From Mycolicibacterium holsaticum DSM 44478 = JCM 12374 (GTDB lineage Bacteria > Actinomycetota > Actinomycetes > Mycobacteriales > Mycobacteriaceae), in contig NZ_CP080998.1 in NCBI RefSeq assembly GCF_019645835.1, positions 1,674,001-1,738,000 of the forward strand: a stretch of DNA of 64,000 nucleotides. The letters are read 5' to 3'. Numbering within the stretch: the stretch's first letter is position 1; each line of letters opens with the position of its first letter. Below are positions 42,312 through 51,006 of this stretch, one piece after another. The position numbers and the translations under genes are program-made. The notes below the pieces were generated by a model, which was given only the letters and a program-made list of their open reading frames with translations, ran no database searches and was not told the origin of the DNA.

Positions 42312-43647
42312 TGATCGCATCCTTCTGACCGGTCGACGACGTGGCTTTCCCATTGCCCGAGCCGTCGGTGAGACCCTTTTCCTTCTTGTAGGCGTTCACG
42401 TGATCCCACGCCGTCTTGTGCAGGTGACGTAGGAGGACTTCCTGGTCGCACAACAGGAAATCCTTGACCACCCCGGTGTTGATCATCGTCTGGGTGGCCT
42501 CCAGAGTGTTGGCGTCCTGGAACGCGTACTCCTTGAACGTCACCGCCGCGAGTTCATGAGCAAGCCGCTCACGGGTGTTGGTCGCTGGCACGAAGTACAG
42601 CGTGCACTCGAAGATGTGCTTGTCGACGTCGGTGGGCCAGTAGTGGTAGGTGAGGTACCAGCCCGGCGCCCAGAGCAGCAGCGTGAAGTTCGGGAAGAAC
42701 TCGAATGAGTCCTGACCCCAGGAGTGGTGGCGCGAGGGGTTGACCGCCGGCGGCAACTCGTCGGGCAGGATGCCCTTGATCTTGGGCCGGTCCCACGGGC
42801 CGAACAGCCCGCTGTGCAGCACGCGTTCGATGGGCTTGACCATGCTGGGATCCTTGGGCGGGCTCATCCCGCCCCACGACGAGATCATCGAGTGCCTGCC
42901 CTTGATGTCGTAGTGCAGCGCCTCGAAGCCGAAGCTGGCGAGCTTTTCGGCTTCCTCCTTGACCGCCTGCTTCATGTGCAGGATCGGTGCGTGGTAGAAC
43001 TCGACGAACGCGTCGATGAACAGCTTCCAGTTCGCGTTGACCTCGGCCCGGTAGGAATAGGTTTCGGTCATCTCGTGGAAGGGATAGCCCTCCAGGCCCT
43101 TTGCCAAGTCACCGAGGTAGTCGGTCAGCGGTCCGGCGTCGTCGTCGAAATTGATGAAGATGAAGCCTTCCCACACTTCGCAGCGCACCGGCACCAACCC
43201 GTAGTCGGCCTTGTCGACGTCGAAGAACTCGCCCTCCTGTTGGATGAAGGTGAGGTCTCCCTGGAGGTTGTAGCGCCACGCGTGGTACTTGCAGGTGAAC
43301 TGGCGGCAGGTGCCCGACACCTCCTGGCCGGGATAGTCGTTCCACACCAGCTTGTTTCCGCGGTGCCGGCAGATGTTGTGGAAGGCCCGCACCACGTTGT
43401 CGGTGCCCTTGACGATGATCACCGACGTGCCTTTGCCCGCAGACGGCATCTCCTTGGTGAAGTAGCTGCCCTTCTTGGGCAGCCGTTCCACCCGGCCCAC
43501 GTTCAGCCAGCACTTCCTGAAGATCGCCTGCTGTTCGAGCTTCCAATGCTCGGGATCGATCGAGTCGGTGTAATCCACTGGGGCGGTGCCGAGTTCGGGC
43601 CAGTGTTCGGTCCAGCTGCCTTCAGCGGGTTTGGGGAAAAATGACAT
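42304..43647 (-). CDS. Rieske non-heme iron oxygenase, alpha subunit
   Basis: The 447-aa protein has the Rieske 2Fe-2S ligands Cys93-x-His95 and Cys119-x2-His122, and a C-terminal catalytic domain with the mononuclear iron motif EFYHAPILH. It hydroxylates or demethylates a substrate using a reductase and ferredoxin; no reductase gene is nearby. It follows the CMD gene by 5 nt. The long C-terminal tail is Ser/Gly/Lys-rich. Confidence 0.93.
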   Translation of the reverse strand: MSFFPKPAEGSWTEHWPELGTAPVDYTDSIDPEHWKLEQQAIFRKCWLNVGRVERLPKKGSYFTKEMPSAGKGTSVIIVKGTDNVVRAFHNICRHRGNKLVWNDYPGQEVSGTCRQFTCKYHAWRYNLQGDLTFIQQEGEFFDVDKADYGLVPVRCEVWEGFIFINFDDDAGPLTDYLGDLAKGLEGYPFHEMTETYSYRAEVNANWKLFIDAFVEFYHAPILHMKQAVKEEAEKLASFGFEALHYDIKGRHSMISSWGGMSPPKDPSMVKPIERVLHSGLFGPWDRPKIKGILPDELPPAVNPSRHHSWGQDSFEFFPNFTLLLWAPGWYLTYHYWPTDVDKHIFECTLYFVPATNTRERLAHELAAVTFKEYAFQDANTLEATQTMINTGVVKDFLLCDQEVLLRHLHKTAWDHVNAYKKEKGLTDGSGNGKATSSTGQKDAINA

Positions 43648-43652
43648 GGTGT

Positions 43653-44192
43653 CTACCTCTCTGCGTGCGTTTCGGAGTCGGGTTCTACGCCGAAAGTGTT
43701 GATCGCCATGGCAAGTGCGCCATAGCAGCCGATGGTGAAGACGAGATCCATACGCTGACGCTCGTCGAGGTGCTCGGACAGCGTGGTCCAGGTGGCATCG
43801 GAGATCTCCGAGGTGTCCTCGAGTTCGTCGACCGCGCGCAGCACGGCACGGTCGAGTTCGTCGGTGGCCTCACCGCGCTGGATTCCGGCGATGACGTCGT
43901 CGGTCAAGCCGGCATCGCGGCCCATGCGCACGTGGTGGCGCCACTCGTACTCACAGTGGCGCCGGTGGGCCACCCGCAACACCGCCAGTTCGCGCAACCG
44001 TGCCGGCAGCGTGGAGGAGTACAGCAGGTGGTTGTTGAAGCGCAGAAACGCCCGCGTCAGCTTGGGATGACGGACCAGCGTGCCCAGCAGGTTGCCCGTT
44101 TTCTCCGGGTTGCGCAGTTCAGCGGGGATGCTGGACAGGGCATGCTCGACCGCGTCGTCCCACTGGTCGGCGGGTAGCGGCAGAACGCGCAC
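43653..44192 (-). CDS. Carboxymuconolactone decarboxylase family protein
   Basis: The 179-aa protein has the AhpD/CMD helical fold: RELAVLRVAHRRHCEYEWRHHVRMG, with a single Cys where AhpD peroxidases have CxxC, then a C-terminal CYGALAMAINTFG. This points away from peroxidase function and toward a decarboxylase-like or other role. GTG 44192 is chosen because GAGGAAG lies 6 nt upstream. Longer frames overlap the palindrome at 44214-44228. First gene of the seven-gene Rieske operon. Confidence 0.85.
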   Translation of the reverse strand: MRVLPLPADQWDDAVEHALSSIPAELRNPEKTGNLLGTLVRHPKLTRAFLRFNNHLLYSSTLPARLRELAVLRVAHRRHCEYEWRHHVRMGRDAGLTDDVIAGIQRGEATDELDRAVLRAVDELEDTSEISDATWTTLSEHLDERQRMDLVFTIGCYGALAMAINTFGVEPDSETHAER

Positions 44193-44213
44193 CGATAACT
44201 TCCTCTCACTCAC

Positions 44214-44228
44214 GAGAATCATATTCTC
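44214..44228. promoter_or_regulatory. GAGAAT-CAT-ATTCTC palindrome before the Rieske operon
   Basis: Perfect 6-bp arms around CAT, 21 nt before the CMD start. It matches the motif around the TetR gene at 35349. Confidence 0.7.
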
Positions 44229-44371
44229 ATATTTGGCTAACAGATTTCCATCTTTACCGCCGATGGTCAATCCCGAAGGCCAGACGCGCCGGTCACAGCG
44301 GTAACCGATGGTTGCGCAACGGTGCTGCCAGGGGACCCCGCAACGGCTTCGGACATTGATTCTCGCGTTGT

Positions 44372-44386
44372 GAGAAGCTAGTTTTC
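44372..44386. promoter_or_regulatory. Degenerate GAGAAG-CTA-GTTTTC site before the amidohydrolase
   Basis: Same layout as the site at 44214 with weaker arms (two mismatched pairs). It lies about 65 nt before the amidohydrolase ATG at 44451. Nearby TTCTC and GAGAA half-sites (44360-44364 and 44372-44376) may add to it. Confidence 0.45.
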
Positions 44387-44450
44387 GTCAGTAGAGAACC
44401 TGACCGATCTAAGGTGGGTGTCAGTGACGACCCCGACGAAGGGAACGGGC

Positions 44451-45746
44451 ATGCATAAGGACGAGATGATCTTGGTGAGCGTGGATGATCACATCGTCGA
44501 GCCGCCGGATATGTTCAAAAATCATCTGCCTAAGAAGTATTTGGATGAGGCGCCGCGGTTGGTGCATAACGCTGATGGGTCAGATACCTGGCAGTTTCGT
44601 GATGTGGTGATCCCGAATGTGGCGTTGAACGCGGTGGCGGGCCGGCCCAAGGAGGAGTACGGGCTTGAGCCGCAGGGGCTCGATGAGATCCGGCCGGGGT
44701 GTTGGCAGGTCGATGAGCGGGTCAAGGATATGAACGCCGGCGGGATTTTGGGGTCGATGTGTTTTCCGTCGTTTCCCGGGTTCGCCGGGCGGCTGTTTGC
44801 CACCGAGGATCACGAGTTCTCGTTGGCGTTGGTGCAGGCCTATAACGATTGGCATGTCGAGGAGTGGTGCGGGGCCTATCCGGCGCGGTTCATTCCGATG
44901 ACGTTGCCGGTGATCTGGGATCCGGTGGCGTGTGCGGCGGAGATTCGGCGTAACGCCGCGCGCGGGGTGCATTCGTTGACGTTCACCGAGAATCCCGCGG
45001 CGATGGGTTATCCGAGCTTTCATGATTTCGAGCATTGGAAGCCGATGTGGGATGCCCTGGTCGACACCGACACCGTGCTCAATGTGCACATCGGGTCCTC
45101 GGGGCGGTTGGCGATCACCGCCCCGGATGCCCCGATGGATGTGATGATCACCTTGCAGCCGATGAACATCGTGCAGGCCGCCGCCGATCTGTTGTGGTCA
45201 CGTCCGATCAAGGAGTACCCCGGCCTCAAGATCGCGTTGAGTGAGGGTGGTACGGGCTGGATCCCCTATTTTTTGGAGCGGGTGGATCGCACCTATGAGA
45301 TGCACTCGACCTGGACCGGTCAAGACTTCGGCGGCAAACTGCCCTCGGAGGTGTTCCGTGAGCACTTCTTGACCTGCTTTATCGCCGATCCGGTCGGGGT
45401 GGCCACCCGCGAGCTCATCGGGGTGGACAACATCTGCTGGGAAGCCGACTACCCGCACTCAGACTCGATGTGGCCCGGCGCCCCTGAACAACTCCACGAG
45501 GTCCTCACCGCCAACCAGGTCCCCGACGACCAGATCAACAAGATGACCTACCAAAACGCCATGCGCTGGTATCACTGGGACCCCTTCACCCACATCGGCA
45601 AAGACCAAGCCACCGTCGGCGCCCTGCGCAAAGCCGCCGAGGGCCATGACGTCTCCATCCAAGCCCTCTCCAAAAAAGAAAAAACCGGTGCGTCGTTCTC
45701 GGATTTCGCGGCGAGCGCCAAGCGGGTGAGCGGCAACACGGACTGA
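44451..45746 (+). CDS. Amidohydrolase-2 family protein
   Basis: The 431-aa protein is of the amidohydrolase_2 type: SVDDHIVEPPDMF at the start, NVHIGSSG, LSEGGTGWIP (Glu where many relatives have His) and EADYPHSDSMWP at the metal-binding end. Substrate unknown. ATG 44451 has AAGGGA 6 nt upstream; GTGs at 44418 and 44424 are alternatives. Third-position bases are mostly G/T in the first two-thirds and mostly C/A after about 45300, unlike its neighbours. A perfect hairpin follows at 45771-45804. Confidence 0.87.
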   Translation: MHKDEMILVSVDDHIVEPPDMFKNHLPKKYLDEAPRLVHNADGSDTWQFRDVVIPNVALNAVAGRPKEEYGLEPQGLDEIRPGCWQVDERVKDMNAGGILGSMCFPSFPGFAGRLFATEDHEFSLALVQAYNDWHVEEWCGAYPARFIPMTLPVIWDPVACAAEIRRNAARGVHSLTFTENPAAMGYPSFHDFEHWKPMWDALVDTDTVLNVHIGSSGRLAITAPDAPMDVMITLQPMNIVQAAADLLWSRPIKEYPGLKIALSEGGTGWIPYFLERVDRTYEMHSTWTGQDFGGKLPSEVFREHFLTCFIADPVGVATRELIGVDNICWEADYPHSDSMWPGAPEQLHEVLTANQVPDDQINKMTYQNAMRWYHWDPFTHIGKDQATVGALRKAAEGHDVSIQALSKKEKTGASFSDFAASAKRVSGNTD

Positions 45747-45770
45747 GCGGGTTTACTGGGCTGACAGTGT

Positions 45771-45804
45771 CGCCGGTGCGAAACGTACGTTGATCGCACC
45801 GGCG
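45771..45804 (+). terminator. Perfect 11-bp hairpin after the amidohydrolase
   Basis: CGCCGGTGCGA (45771-45781) pairs perfectly with 45794-45804 around a 12-nt loop. It starts 25 nt after the stop codon and ends 38 nt before the next operon. It may be a terminator lacking a T-run or a cis-regulatory hairpin. Confidence 0.5.
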
Positions 45805-45842
45805 CAGGTTGCTGTGCCGACGATGTAGTTGAGGAGTGAGCA

Positions 45843-47021
45843 GTGTCGAACGGGATGAGTTTCGAGCTGACCGAGGATCAGCAGCTGATCCGCAAGGCCG
45901 TCGCCGAACTGGCGGGCAAGTTCGACGATCACTACTGGATGCAGAAGGACCAGGCTCACGAGTTCCCGCAGGAGTTCTACGACGCCATCGCCAAGGGCGG
46001 CTGGCTCGGCATGACCATCCCCGAGGAGTACGGCGGGCACGGCCTGGGCATCACCGAGGCCACCCTGCTGCTCGAAGAGGTCGCCCGCTCCGGCGCCGCG
46101 ATGAACGGGGCCAGCGCCATCCATCTGTCGATCTTCGGGATGCAACCCGTCGTCAAGCACGGTTCAGACGAGCTGAAGGCCGCGACGCTGCCCCGCATCG
46201 TCAACGGCGATCTGCACGTCTGCTTCGGGGTTACCGAACCGGGCGCGGGCCTGGACACCTCGCGCATCACCACGTTCGCCAAACGGGAAGGTGACCACTA
46301 CCGCGTCAACGGCCGAAAAGTCTGGATCTCCAAGGCTTTGGAGTCCGAGAAGATCCTGCTGCTGACCCGAACCACTCCTTATGGCGAGGTCACCAAGAAG
46401 ACCGACGGCATGACGCTGTTCCTCACCGATCTGGACCGCGACCGCGTCGACATCCGGCCGATCAACAAGATGGGCCGAAATGCGGTGAGCTCCAACGAAG
46501 TGTTCATCGACGACCTCATCGTTCCGGTCGAGCACCGCGTCGGTGAGGAGGGCAAGGGCTTCAAGTACATCCTGGACGGATTGAACCCGGAACGGATGCT
46601 GATCGCCGCCGAGGCGCTCGGCATAGGCAGGGTGGCCCTGGAGAAGGCCGTGAAGTACGGCAACGAACGAGTGGTGTTCAACCGGCCCATCGGCATGAAC
46701 CAGGGGCTGCAGTTCCCGCTCGCCGATTCGCTGGCCCGACTCGACGCGGCCGAGCTGGTGCTGCGCAAGGCAACATGGCTGTATGACAACGGCAAACCCT
46801 GTGGGCGCGAAGCAAATACGGCCAAGTACCTGTGTGCTGACGCCGGATTCGACGCCGCCGACCGCGCGCTGCAGCTCCACGGCGGGATGGGGTATTCCGA
46901 GGAGTACAACGTGTCGCGGTACTTCCGCGAGTCACGGCTGATGAAGATCGCCCCGGTCAGTCAGGAGATGATCCTGAACTTCCTCGGCGAACACGTGCTG
47001 GGACTTCCCCGTAGTTATTAA
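45843..47021 (+). CDS. Acyl-CoA dehydrogenase
   Basis: The 392-aa protein has a complete family layout: VTEPGAGLDTSRIT, VNGRKVWISKALE, and QLHGGMGYSEEYNVSRYFRESRLMKIAPVSQEMILNFLGEHVLG at the end. It begins the eight-gene plus-strand operon ending at 53455. GTG 45843 has AGGAG 7 nt upstream. The SDR gene follows after 15 nt. Confidence 0.92.
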   Translation: MSNGMSFELTEDQQLIRKAVAELAGKFDDHYWMQKDQAHEFPQEFYDAIAKGGWLGMTIPEEYGGHGLGITEATLLLEEVARSGAAMNGASAIHLSIFGMQPVVKHGSDELKAATLPRIVNGDLHVCFGVTEPGAGLDTSRITTFAKREGDHYRVNGRKVWISKALESEKILLLTRTTPYGEVTKKTDGMTLFLTDLDRDRVDIRPINKMGRNAVSSNEVFIDDLIVPVEHRVGEEGKGFKYILDGLNPERMLIAAEALGIGRVALEKAVKYGNERVVFNRPIGMNQGLQFPLADSLARLDAAELVLRKATWLYDNGKPCGREANTAKYLCADAGFDAADRALQLHGGMGYSEEYNVSRYFRESRLMKIAPVSQEMILNFLGEHVLGLPRSY

Positions 47022-47036
47022 AAGGAAGCGCTATTG

Positions 47037-47795
47037 ATGACGAACTATTTCGACCTCACCGGGCGTTCGGCCCTTGTCACCGGCGCCGCGGGTGGAATCG
47101 GCTCTGCGGTCGCTGAGGCGCTGGCTGATGCGGGCGCGGCAGTGCTGGTCACTGACGTCGACAAGGACGCAGCGGCCGCTGTCGCCGAACGTATTTCGGG
47201 CGCAGGTGGCAGGGCCGAATCCGCTGCTCTGGACGTGTCGGACCGCGACGCCGCCGACGCCGCGGCAGCACAGGCCGCGGCGCTGACCGGTGACGAGCTG
47301 CACATTGTGATCAACAACGCGGGTGTCACCAAGCCGGCGATGTTCGCAAAGACCACTCAGGAGTCGTTTCGGCTGCTCTTCGACATCCATGTGATGGGGG
47401 CGTTCAACGTCACCCAGGCCGCGCTGCCGCACATCCCGACCGACGGCACCGGCCGGATCGTCAACGTCACCTCGGCCGCCGGCCTCACCGGTACGCTCGG
47501 CCAGGTCAACTACTCGGCGGCCAAGGCGGGCATCATCGGGTTCACCAAATCCCTTGCCCGCGAACTGGCCACCAAGAGCATCACGGTCAACGCGCTGGCG
47601 CCGCTTGCGGCGACGCCGATGACCGAAACCATCCGCACCAACGAGAAGTTCTCGGCCAACATGATGAACCGCATCCCGATGAAGCGGTGGGCCGAACCGT
47701 CCGAGGTGGCCGGCGCATTCGTGTTCATGGCGTCCGACGCGGCGTCCTACATCACCGGACAGGTCCTGCCGGTCGACGGTGGAATGGTGATGTAG
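47037..47795 (+). CDS. SDR family oxidoreductase (3-hydroxyacyl-CoA dehydrogenase-like)
   Basis: The 252-aa classical SDR has TGAAGGIGSAV, NNAGVTK, Ser in NVTSAAG and intact YSAAK; FabG-like overall. In an operon with a hydratase and a thiolase it would oxidise the 3-hydroxyacyl-CoA. ATG 47037 has AAAGGAAG 8 nt upstream; TTG 47034 is possible. Its TAG stop overlaps the next GTG by one base. Confidence 0.88.
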   Translation: MTNYFDLTGRSALVTGAAGGIGSAVAEALADAGAAVLVTDVDKDAAAAVAERISGAGGRAESAALDVSDRDAADAAAAQAAALTGDELHIVINNAGVTKPAMFAKTTQESFRLLFDIHVMGAFNVTQAALPHIPTDGTGRIVNVTSAAGLTGTLGQVNYSAAKAGIIGFTKSLARELATKSITVNALAPLAATPMTETIRTNEKFSANMMNRIPMKRWAEPSEVAGAFVFMASDAASYITGQVLPVDGGMVM

Positions 47796-49009
47796 TGACG
47801 TCACAACCGCAGGCACCGCTGTCGGGCATCACGGTCGTCGCGCTCGAGCAGGCGGTGTCGGCTCCGATGTGCACCAGGACGCTGGCCGACTTCGGTGCTC
47901 GCGTCATCAAGGTGGAAAACCCCAACGGCGGTGACTTCGCCCGTCATTACGACGATGTGGTGAACGGCCTCGCGGCGCACTTTGTCTGGTGCAACCGCAA
48001 CAAGGAGTCGGTGACCGTCGACCTGAAAACCACTGAGGGCCTGGATATTCTGCATCGGCTGCTCGACAACGCCGATGTGCTGGTGTCCAACCTTGCGCCG
48101 GGCTCCACCGGGCGGCTCGGCATCACCCCCGCAGAGATGGAAGCGCGGCATCCCAACGTCATCGCCGTCGAGATCGACGGATACGGCCCGGGCGGACCGC
48201 TGTCACACAAGCGCGCCTACGACCTGCTGATCCAAGCCGAATCGGGTACCTGTGCGGTGACCGGCCACGCCGGTGCGCCGGCCAAACCCGGGCCGCCGGT
48301 CGCCGACGTCTCGACCGGGCTGCACGCCGCGCTCTCGATCCTGGCGATGCTGTATTCGCGAGACACCGGCCGGCGATCGGGCGGCACCAGCGTCGCGGTG
48401 AGCCTGTTCGACACCATGACGGACGTGATGGGGTATCCGCTCACCTACACACAGCACTCCGGTGTCGACCAGGTGCCGTTGGGGATGGGTTCGCCGGCGG
48501 TGGCGCCATACGGGGCGTATGCCACGTCCGACAACCAGACGGTAGTGCTCGGCACGACGAACGACCGCGAATGGCAACGGTTCGCTCGGGAAATCCTGCA
48601 GCGCAACGACTTGGCCGAGGATGAGCGCTTCCAAACCAACGCCGGCCGGGTCGCCAACCGGGCTGTGCTCGACGAGGCCGTCGCCGCCTGGTGCGCACAG
48701 CGTGACCTCGCCGACGTGCAGAAGATCGCCGACGCCGCGGGCATCGGCAACTCGCGCTACAACCTGCCCAGCGAGGTGGTGGTCCATCCGCAGTTGACCG
48801 CACGCAACCGGTGGCGCGACGTCGACACCCCCGCGGGCCCGATCCAGGCGTTGCTGCCACCCTCGGTCATCGCCGGATTCGAGCAACCGATGGGTGCGGT
48901 GCCCGGGCTGGGCGAACACACCGATTCCGTGCTCGCCGAACTCGGCATCGACGACGACGAGATCGCCGTGTTGCGCCAGCGCGGCGTGATCGGCCCGGCG
49001 TACCGCTGA
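47795..49009 (+). CDS. CaiB/BaiF family (class III) CoA-transferase
   Basis: The 404-aa protein has LSGITVVALEQ, RVIKVENPNGGDFAR, CNRNKESVTVDLK and the catalytic Asp143 (KRAYD). It probably loads CoA onto the pathway acid, recycling CoA from a product. GTG 47795 and the downstream TGATG overlap bind it into the operon. The second class III CoA-transferase of the window. Confidence 0.92.
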   Translation: MTSQPQAPLSGITVVALEQAVSAPMCTRTLADFGARVIKVENPNGGDFARHYDDVVNGLAAHFVWCNRNKESVTVDLKTTEGLDILHRLLDNADVLVSNLAPGSTGRLGITPAEMEARHPNVIAVEIDGYGPGGPLSHKRAYDLLIQAESGTCAVTGHAGAPAKPGPPVADVSTGLHAALSILAMLYSRDTGRRSGGTSVAVSLFDTMTDVMGYPLTYTQHSGVDQVPLGMGSPAVAPYGAYATSDNQTVVLGTTNDREWQRFAREILQRNDLAEDERFQTNAGRVANRAVLDEAVAAWCAQRDLADVQKIADAAGIGNSRYNLPSEVVVHPQLTARNRWRDVDTPAGPIQALLPPSVIAGFEQPMGAVPGLGEHTDSVLAELGIDDDEIAVLRQRGVIGPAYR

Positions 49010-49809
49010 TGGCCAGTGCCGCCGAGCCCGTGCTGCGCTCGACAGACACCGACGGCGTTCGCACGTTGACGCTGAACAGGCCGTCCCGCAAGAACGCGAT
49101 CAACCCGCAGTTGTGGGAAGAGTTGGCCGACGCGCTACGCGTCGCCGCGCGAGACACCGAACTTCGGGCATTGGTCATCACCGGAGCCGGCGGCGCCTTC
49201 TGCTCGGGGGCCGACATCTCGACCCCCGAGGACATCCACCCACGGCACAAGCTGCGCCGCCTCACCGAGGTGGCCCTGGCCCTGCACGAACTGACCGTGC
49301 CCACCATCGCGAAGGTAACCGGGGTCGCCGTGGGCGCCGGCTGGAATCTGGCGTTGGGCTGTGACTTCGTCGTCGCCACCCCCGAATCACGGTTCTGCCA
49401 GATCTTCGCCGACCGGGGCCTGTCGGTCGACCTCGGCGGATCGTGGCTGCTGCCCCGGCTGGTCGGACTGCAGCAGGCCAAGCGGCTGGTGCTGCTGGCC
49501 GAGCCGATCGACGCCGAGGAGGCGCGGTCCATGGGCCTGGTGACCTGGGTCAAGACCGCTGAGGAGATCGACGCGTTCGTCACGGCACTGGCCGGGCGGC
49601 TCGCCGCGGGACCCCCGGTCGCCCTGGCACAGAGCAAGGCGCTGCTCAACGACGGCGCCAATGTGACACTGCGTGAGGCGTTGGCCAACGAGGCGCGGGC
49701 ACAGCCCGGTAACTTCGCCACCGAAGACTCAACAGAGGCGTACGCGGCGTTCGCCGCGAAGCGAGCGGCGACGTTCACCGGTCGGTGGGCGGTGCCAAGA
49801 TCGGAGTGA
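49009..49809 (+). CDS. Enoyl-CoA hydratase/isomerase
   Basis: The 266-aa crotonase-fold protein has LNRPSRKNAIN, the oxyanion-hole segments GAFCSGAD and GVAVGAGWNLALGCD, and FADRGLSVDLGGSWLLPRL, with Asp where the second catalytic residue of isomerase-type members is found. Hydratase or double-bond isomerase. It overlaps the CoA-transferase stop (TGATG) and precedes the thiolase by 3 nt. Confidence 0.9.
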   Translation: MASAAEPVLRSTDTDGVRTLTLNRPSRKNAINPQLWEELADALRVAARDTELRALVITGAGGAFCSGADISTPEDIHPRHKLRRLTEVALALHELTVPTIAKVTGVAVGAGWNLALGCDFVVATPESRFCQIFADRGLSVDLGGSWLLPRLVGLQQAKRLVLLAEPIDAEEARSMGLVTWVKTAEEIDAFVTALAGRLAAGPPVALAQSKALLNDGANVTLREALANEARAQPGNFATEDSTEAYAAFAAKRAATFTGRWAVPRSE

Positions 49810-49812
49810 CAA

Positions 49813-50958
49813 ATGCGTGAAACCGTGATCGTCGAGGCGGTTCGCACCCCCGTCGGTAAACGCAACGGCGGATTATCTGAGATACACGCGGCAGATCTCT
49901 CCGCGATCGTGCTCAACGCGCTGGTGGAGCGGGCCGGAATCGACCCCGACATCATCGACGACGTGGTGTGGGGCTGCGTGTCGCAGGTCGGTGACCAGTC
50001 CAGCAACATCGGGCGGTACGCCGTGCTGGCCGCCGGGTGGCCGGAGCGGATTCCCGGCACGACGGTCAACCGCGCCTGCGGGTCCAGCCAGCAGGCGCTG
50101 GACTTCGCGGTGCACGCGGTGATGTCGGGCCAGCAGGATGTGGTGGTCGCCGGCGGTGTCGAGGTGATGAGCCGGGTGCCGCTGGGCGCCGCACGGGCCA
50201 CCGGTACGCCGTACGGCCCGAAGGTCCTTGACCGCTACAAAGACTTCTCGTTCAACCAGGGCATCTCGGCCGAGATGATCGCGCAGAAGTGGGGTTTGTC
50301 GCGGACCCGCCTCGACGAGTACTCGGTGCGCTCACACGAACTGGCCGCGGCCGCGCAGGACGCCGGCGCGTTCGAGGCGCAGATCATGCCGGTGTTCACC
50401 GGCGGTGAGCCCGTGGTGGCCGACGAGGGCGTGCGGCGGGGCAGCACCGTGGAGAAGCTGGCCGCGCTCAAGCCGGCGTTTCAGGACGACGGCGTCATCC
50501 ACGCGGGCAACTCCTCGCAGATCTCCGACGGTGCAGCGGCGCTGCTGGTGATGACGGCCGAGAATGCCATCGCGCTGGGATTGCGGCCCATCGCGCGTTA
50601 CCGGGCCGGTGCGGTCACCGGTGCGGACCCGGTGCTGATGCTGACGGGACCGATCCCGGCCACCGAGCACGTGCTGCACAAAGCCGGCGTCGCGCTCGAA
50701 GAGGTCGGTGTGTTCGAGGTGAACGAGGCGTTCGCCCCGGTGCCGCTGGCCTGGCTCGCCGAGACCGGCGCCGACGAAGACAAGCTCAACCCGCTGGGCG
50801 GGGCGATCGCCCTCGGCCACCCGTTGGGCGCCTCGGGCGCGGTGCTCATGACCCGCATGATCAACCACATGCGCGACAACGGGATTCGCTTCGGGTTGCA
50901 AACCATGTGCGAAGGCGGCGGCACGGCCAACGCCACGTTGGTAGAACTCATCGCATAG
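49813..50958 (+). CDS. Acetyl-CoA acetyltransferase (thiolase)
   Basis: The 381-aa thiolase has the acyl-binding Cys89 in NRACGSS, NEAFA, the His of GHPLGASGA, and the second Cys in CEGGGTANA. It cleaves a 3-ketoacyl-CoA. Together with the hydratase and SDR it completes a beta-oxidation round. Its last codons are duplicated just downstream (50961-50984). Confidence 0.95.
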   Translation: MRETVIVEAVRTPVGKRNGGLSEIHAADLSAIVLNALVERAGIDPDIIDDVVWGCVSQVGDQSSNIGRYAVLAAGWPERIPGTTVNRACGSSQQALDFAVHAVMSGQQDVVVAGGVEVMSRVPLGAARATGTPYGPKVLDRYKDFSFNQGISAEMIAQKWGLSRTRLDEYSVRSHELAAAAQDAGAFEAQIMPVFTGGEPVVADEGVRRGSTVEKLAALKPAFQDDGVIHAGNSSQISDGAAALLVMTAENAIALGLRPIARYRAGAVTGADPVLMLTGPIPATEHVLHKAGVALEEVGVFEVNEAFAPVPLAWLAETGADEDKLNPLGGAIALGHPLGASGAVLMTRMINHMRDNGIRFGLQTMCEGGGTANATLVELIA

Positions 50959-50984
50959 CGATGCTGGTAGAGCTCATCGCTTAG
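50935..50984 (+). repeat. Tandem near-copy of the thiolase 3' end
   Basis: The last 24 nt of the thiolase (50935-50958) are repeated with a few changes at 50961-50984, again coding (from an ATG) for Met-Leu-Val-Glu-Leu-Ile-Ala and a stop. This is a short local duplication with no likely function of its own. Confidence 0.7.
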
Positions 50985-51006
50985 GAAGGACGCTGAGGAT
51001 TTCACT

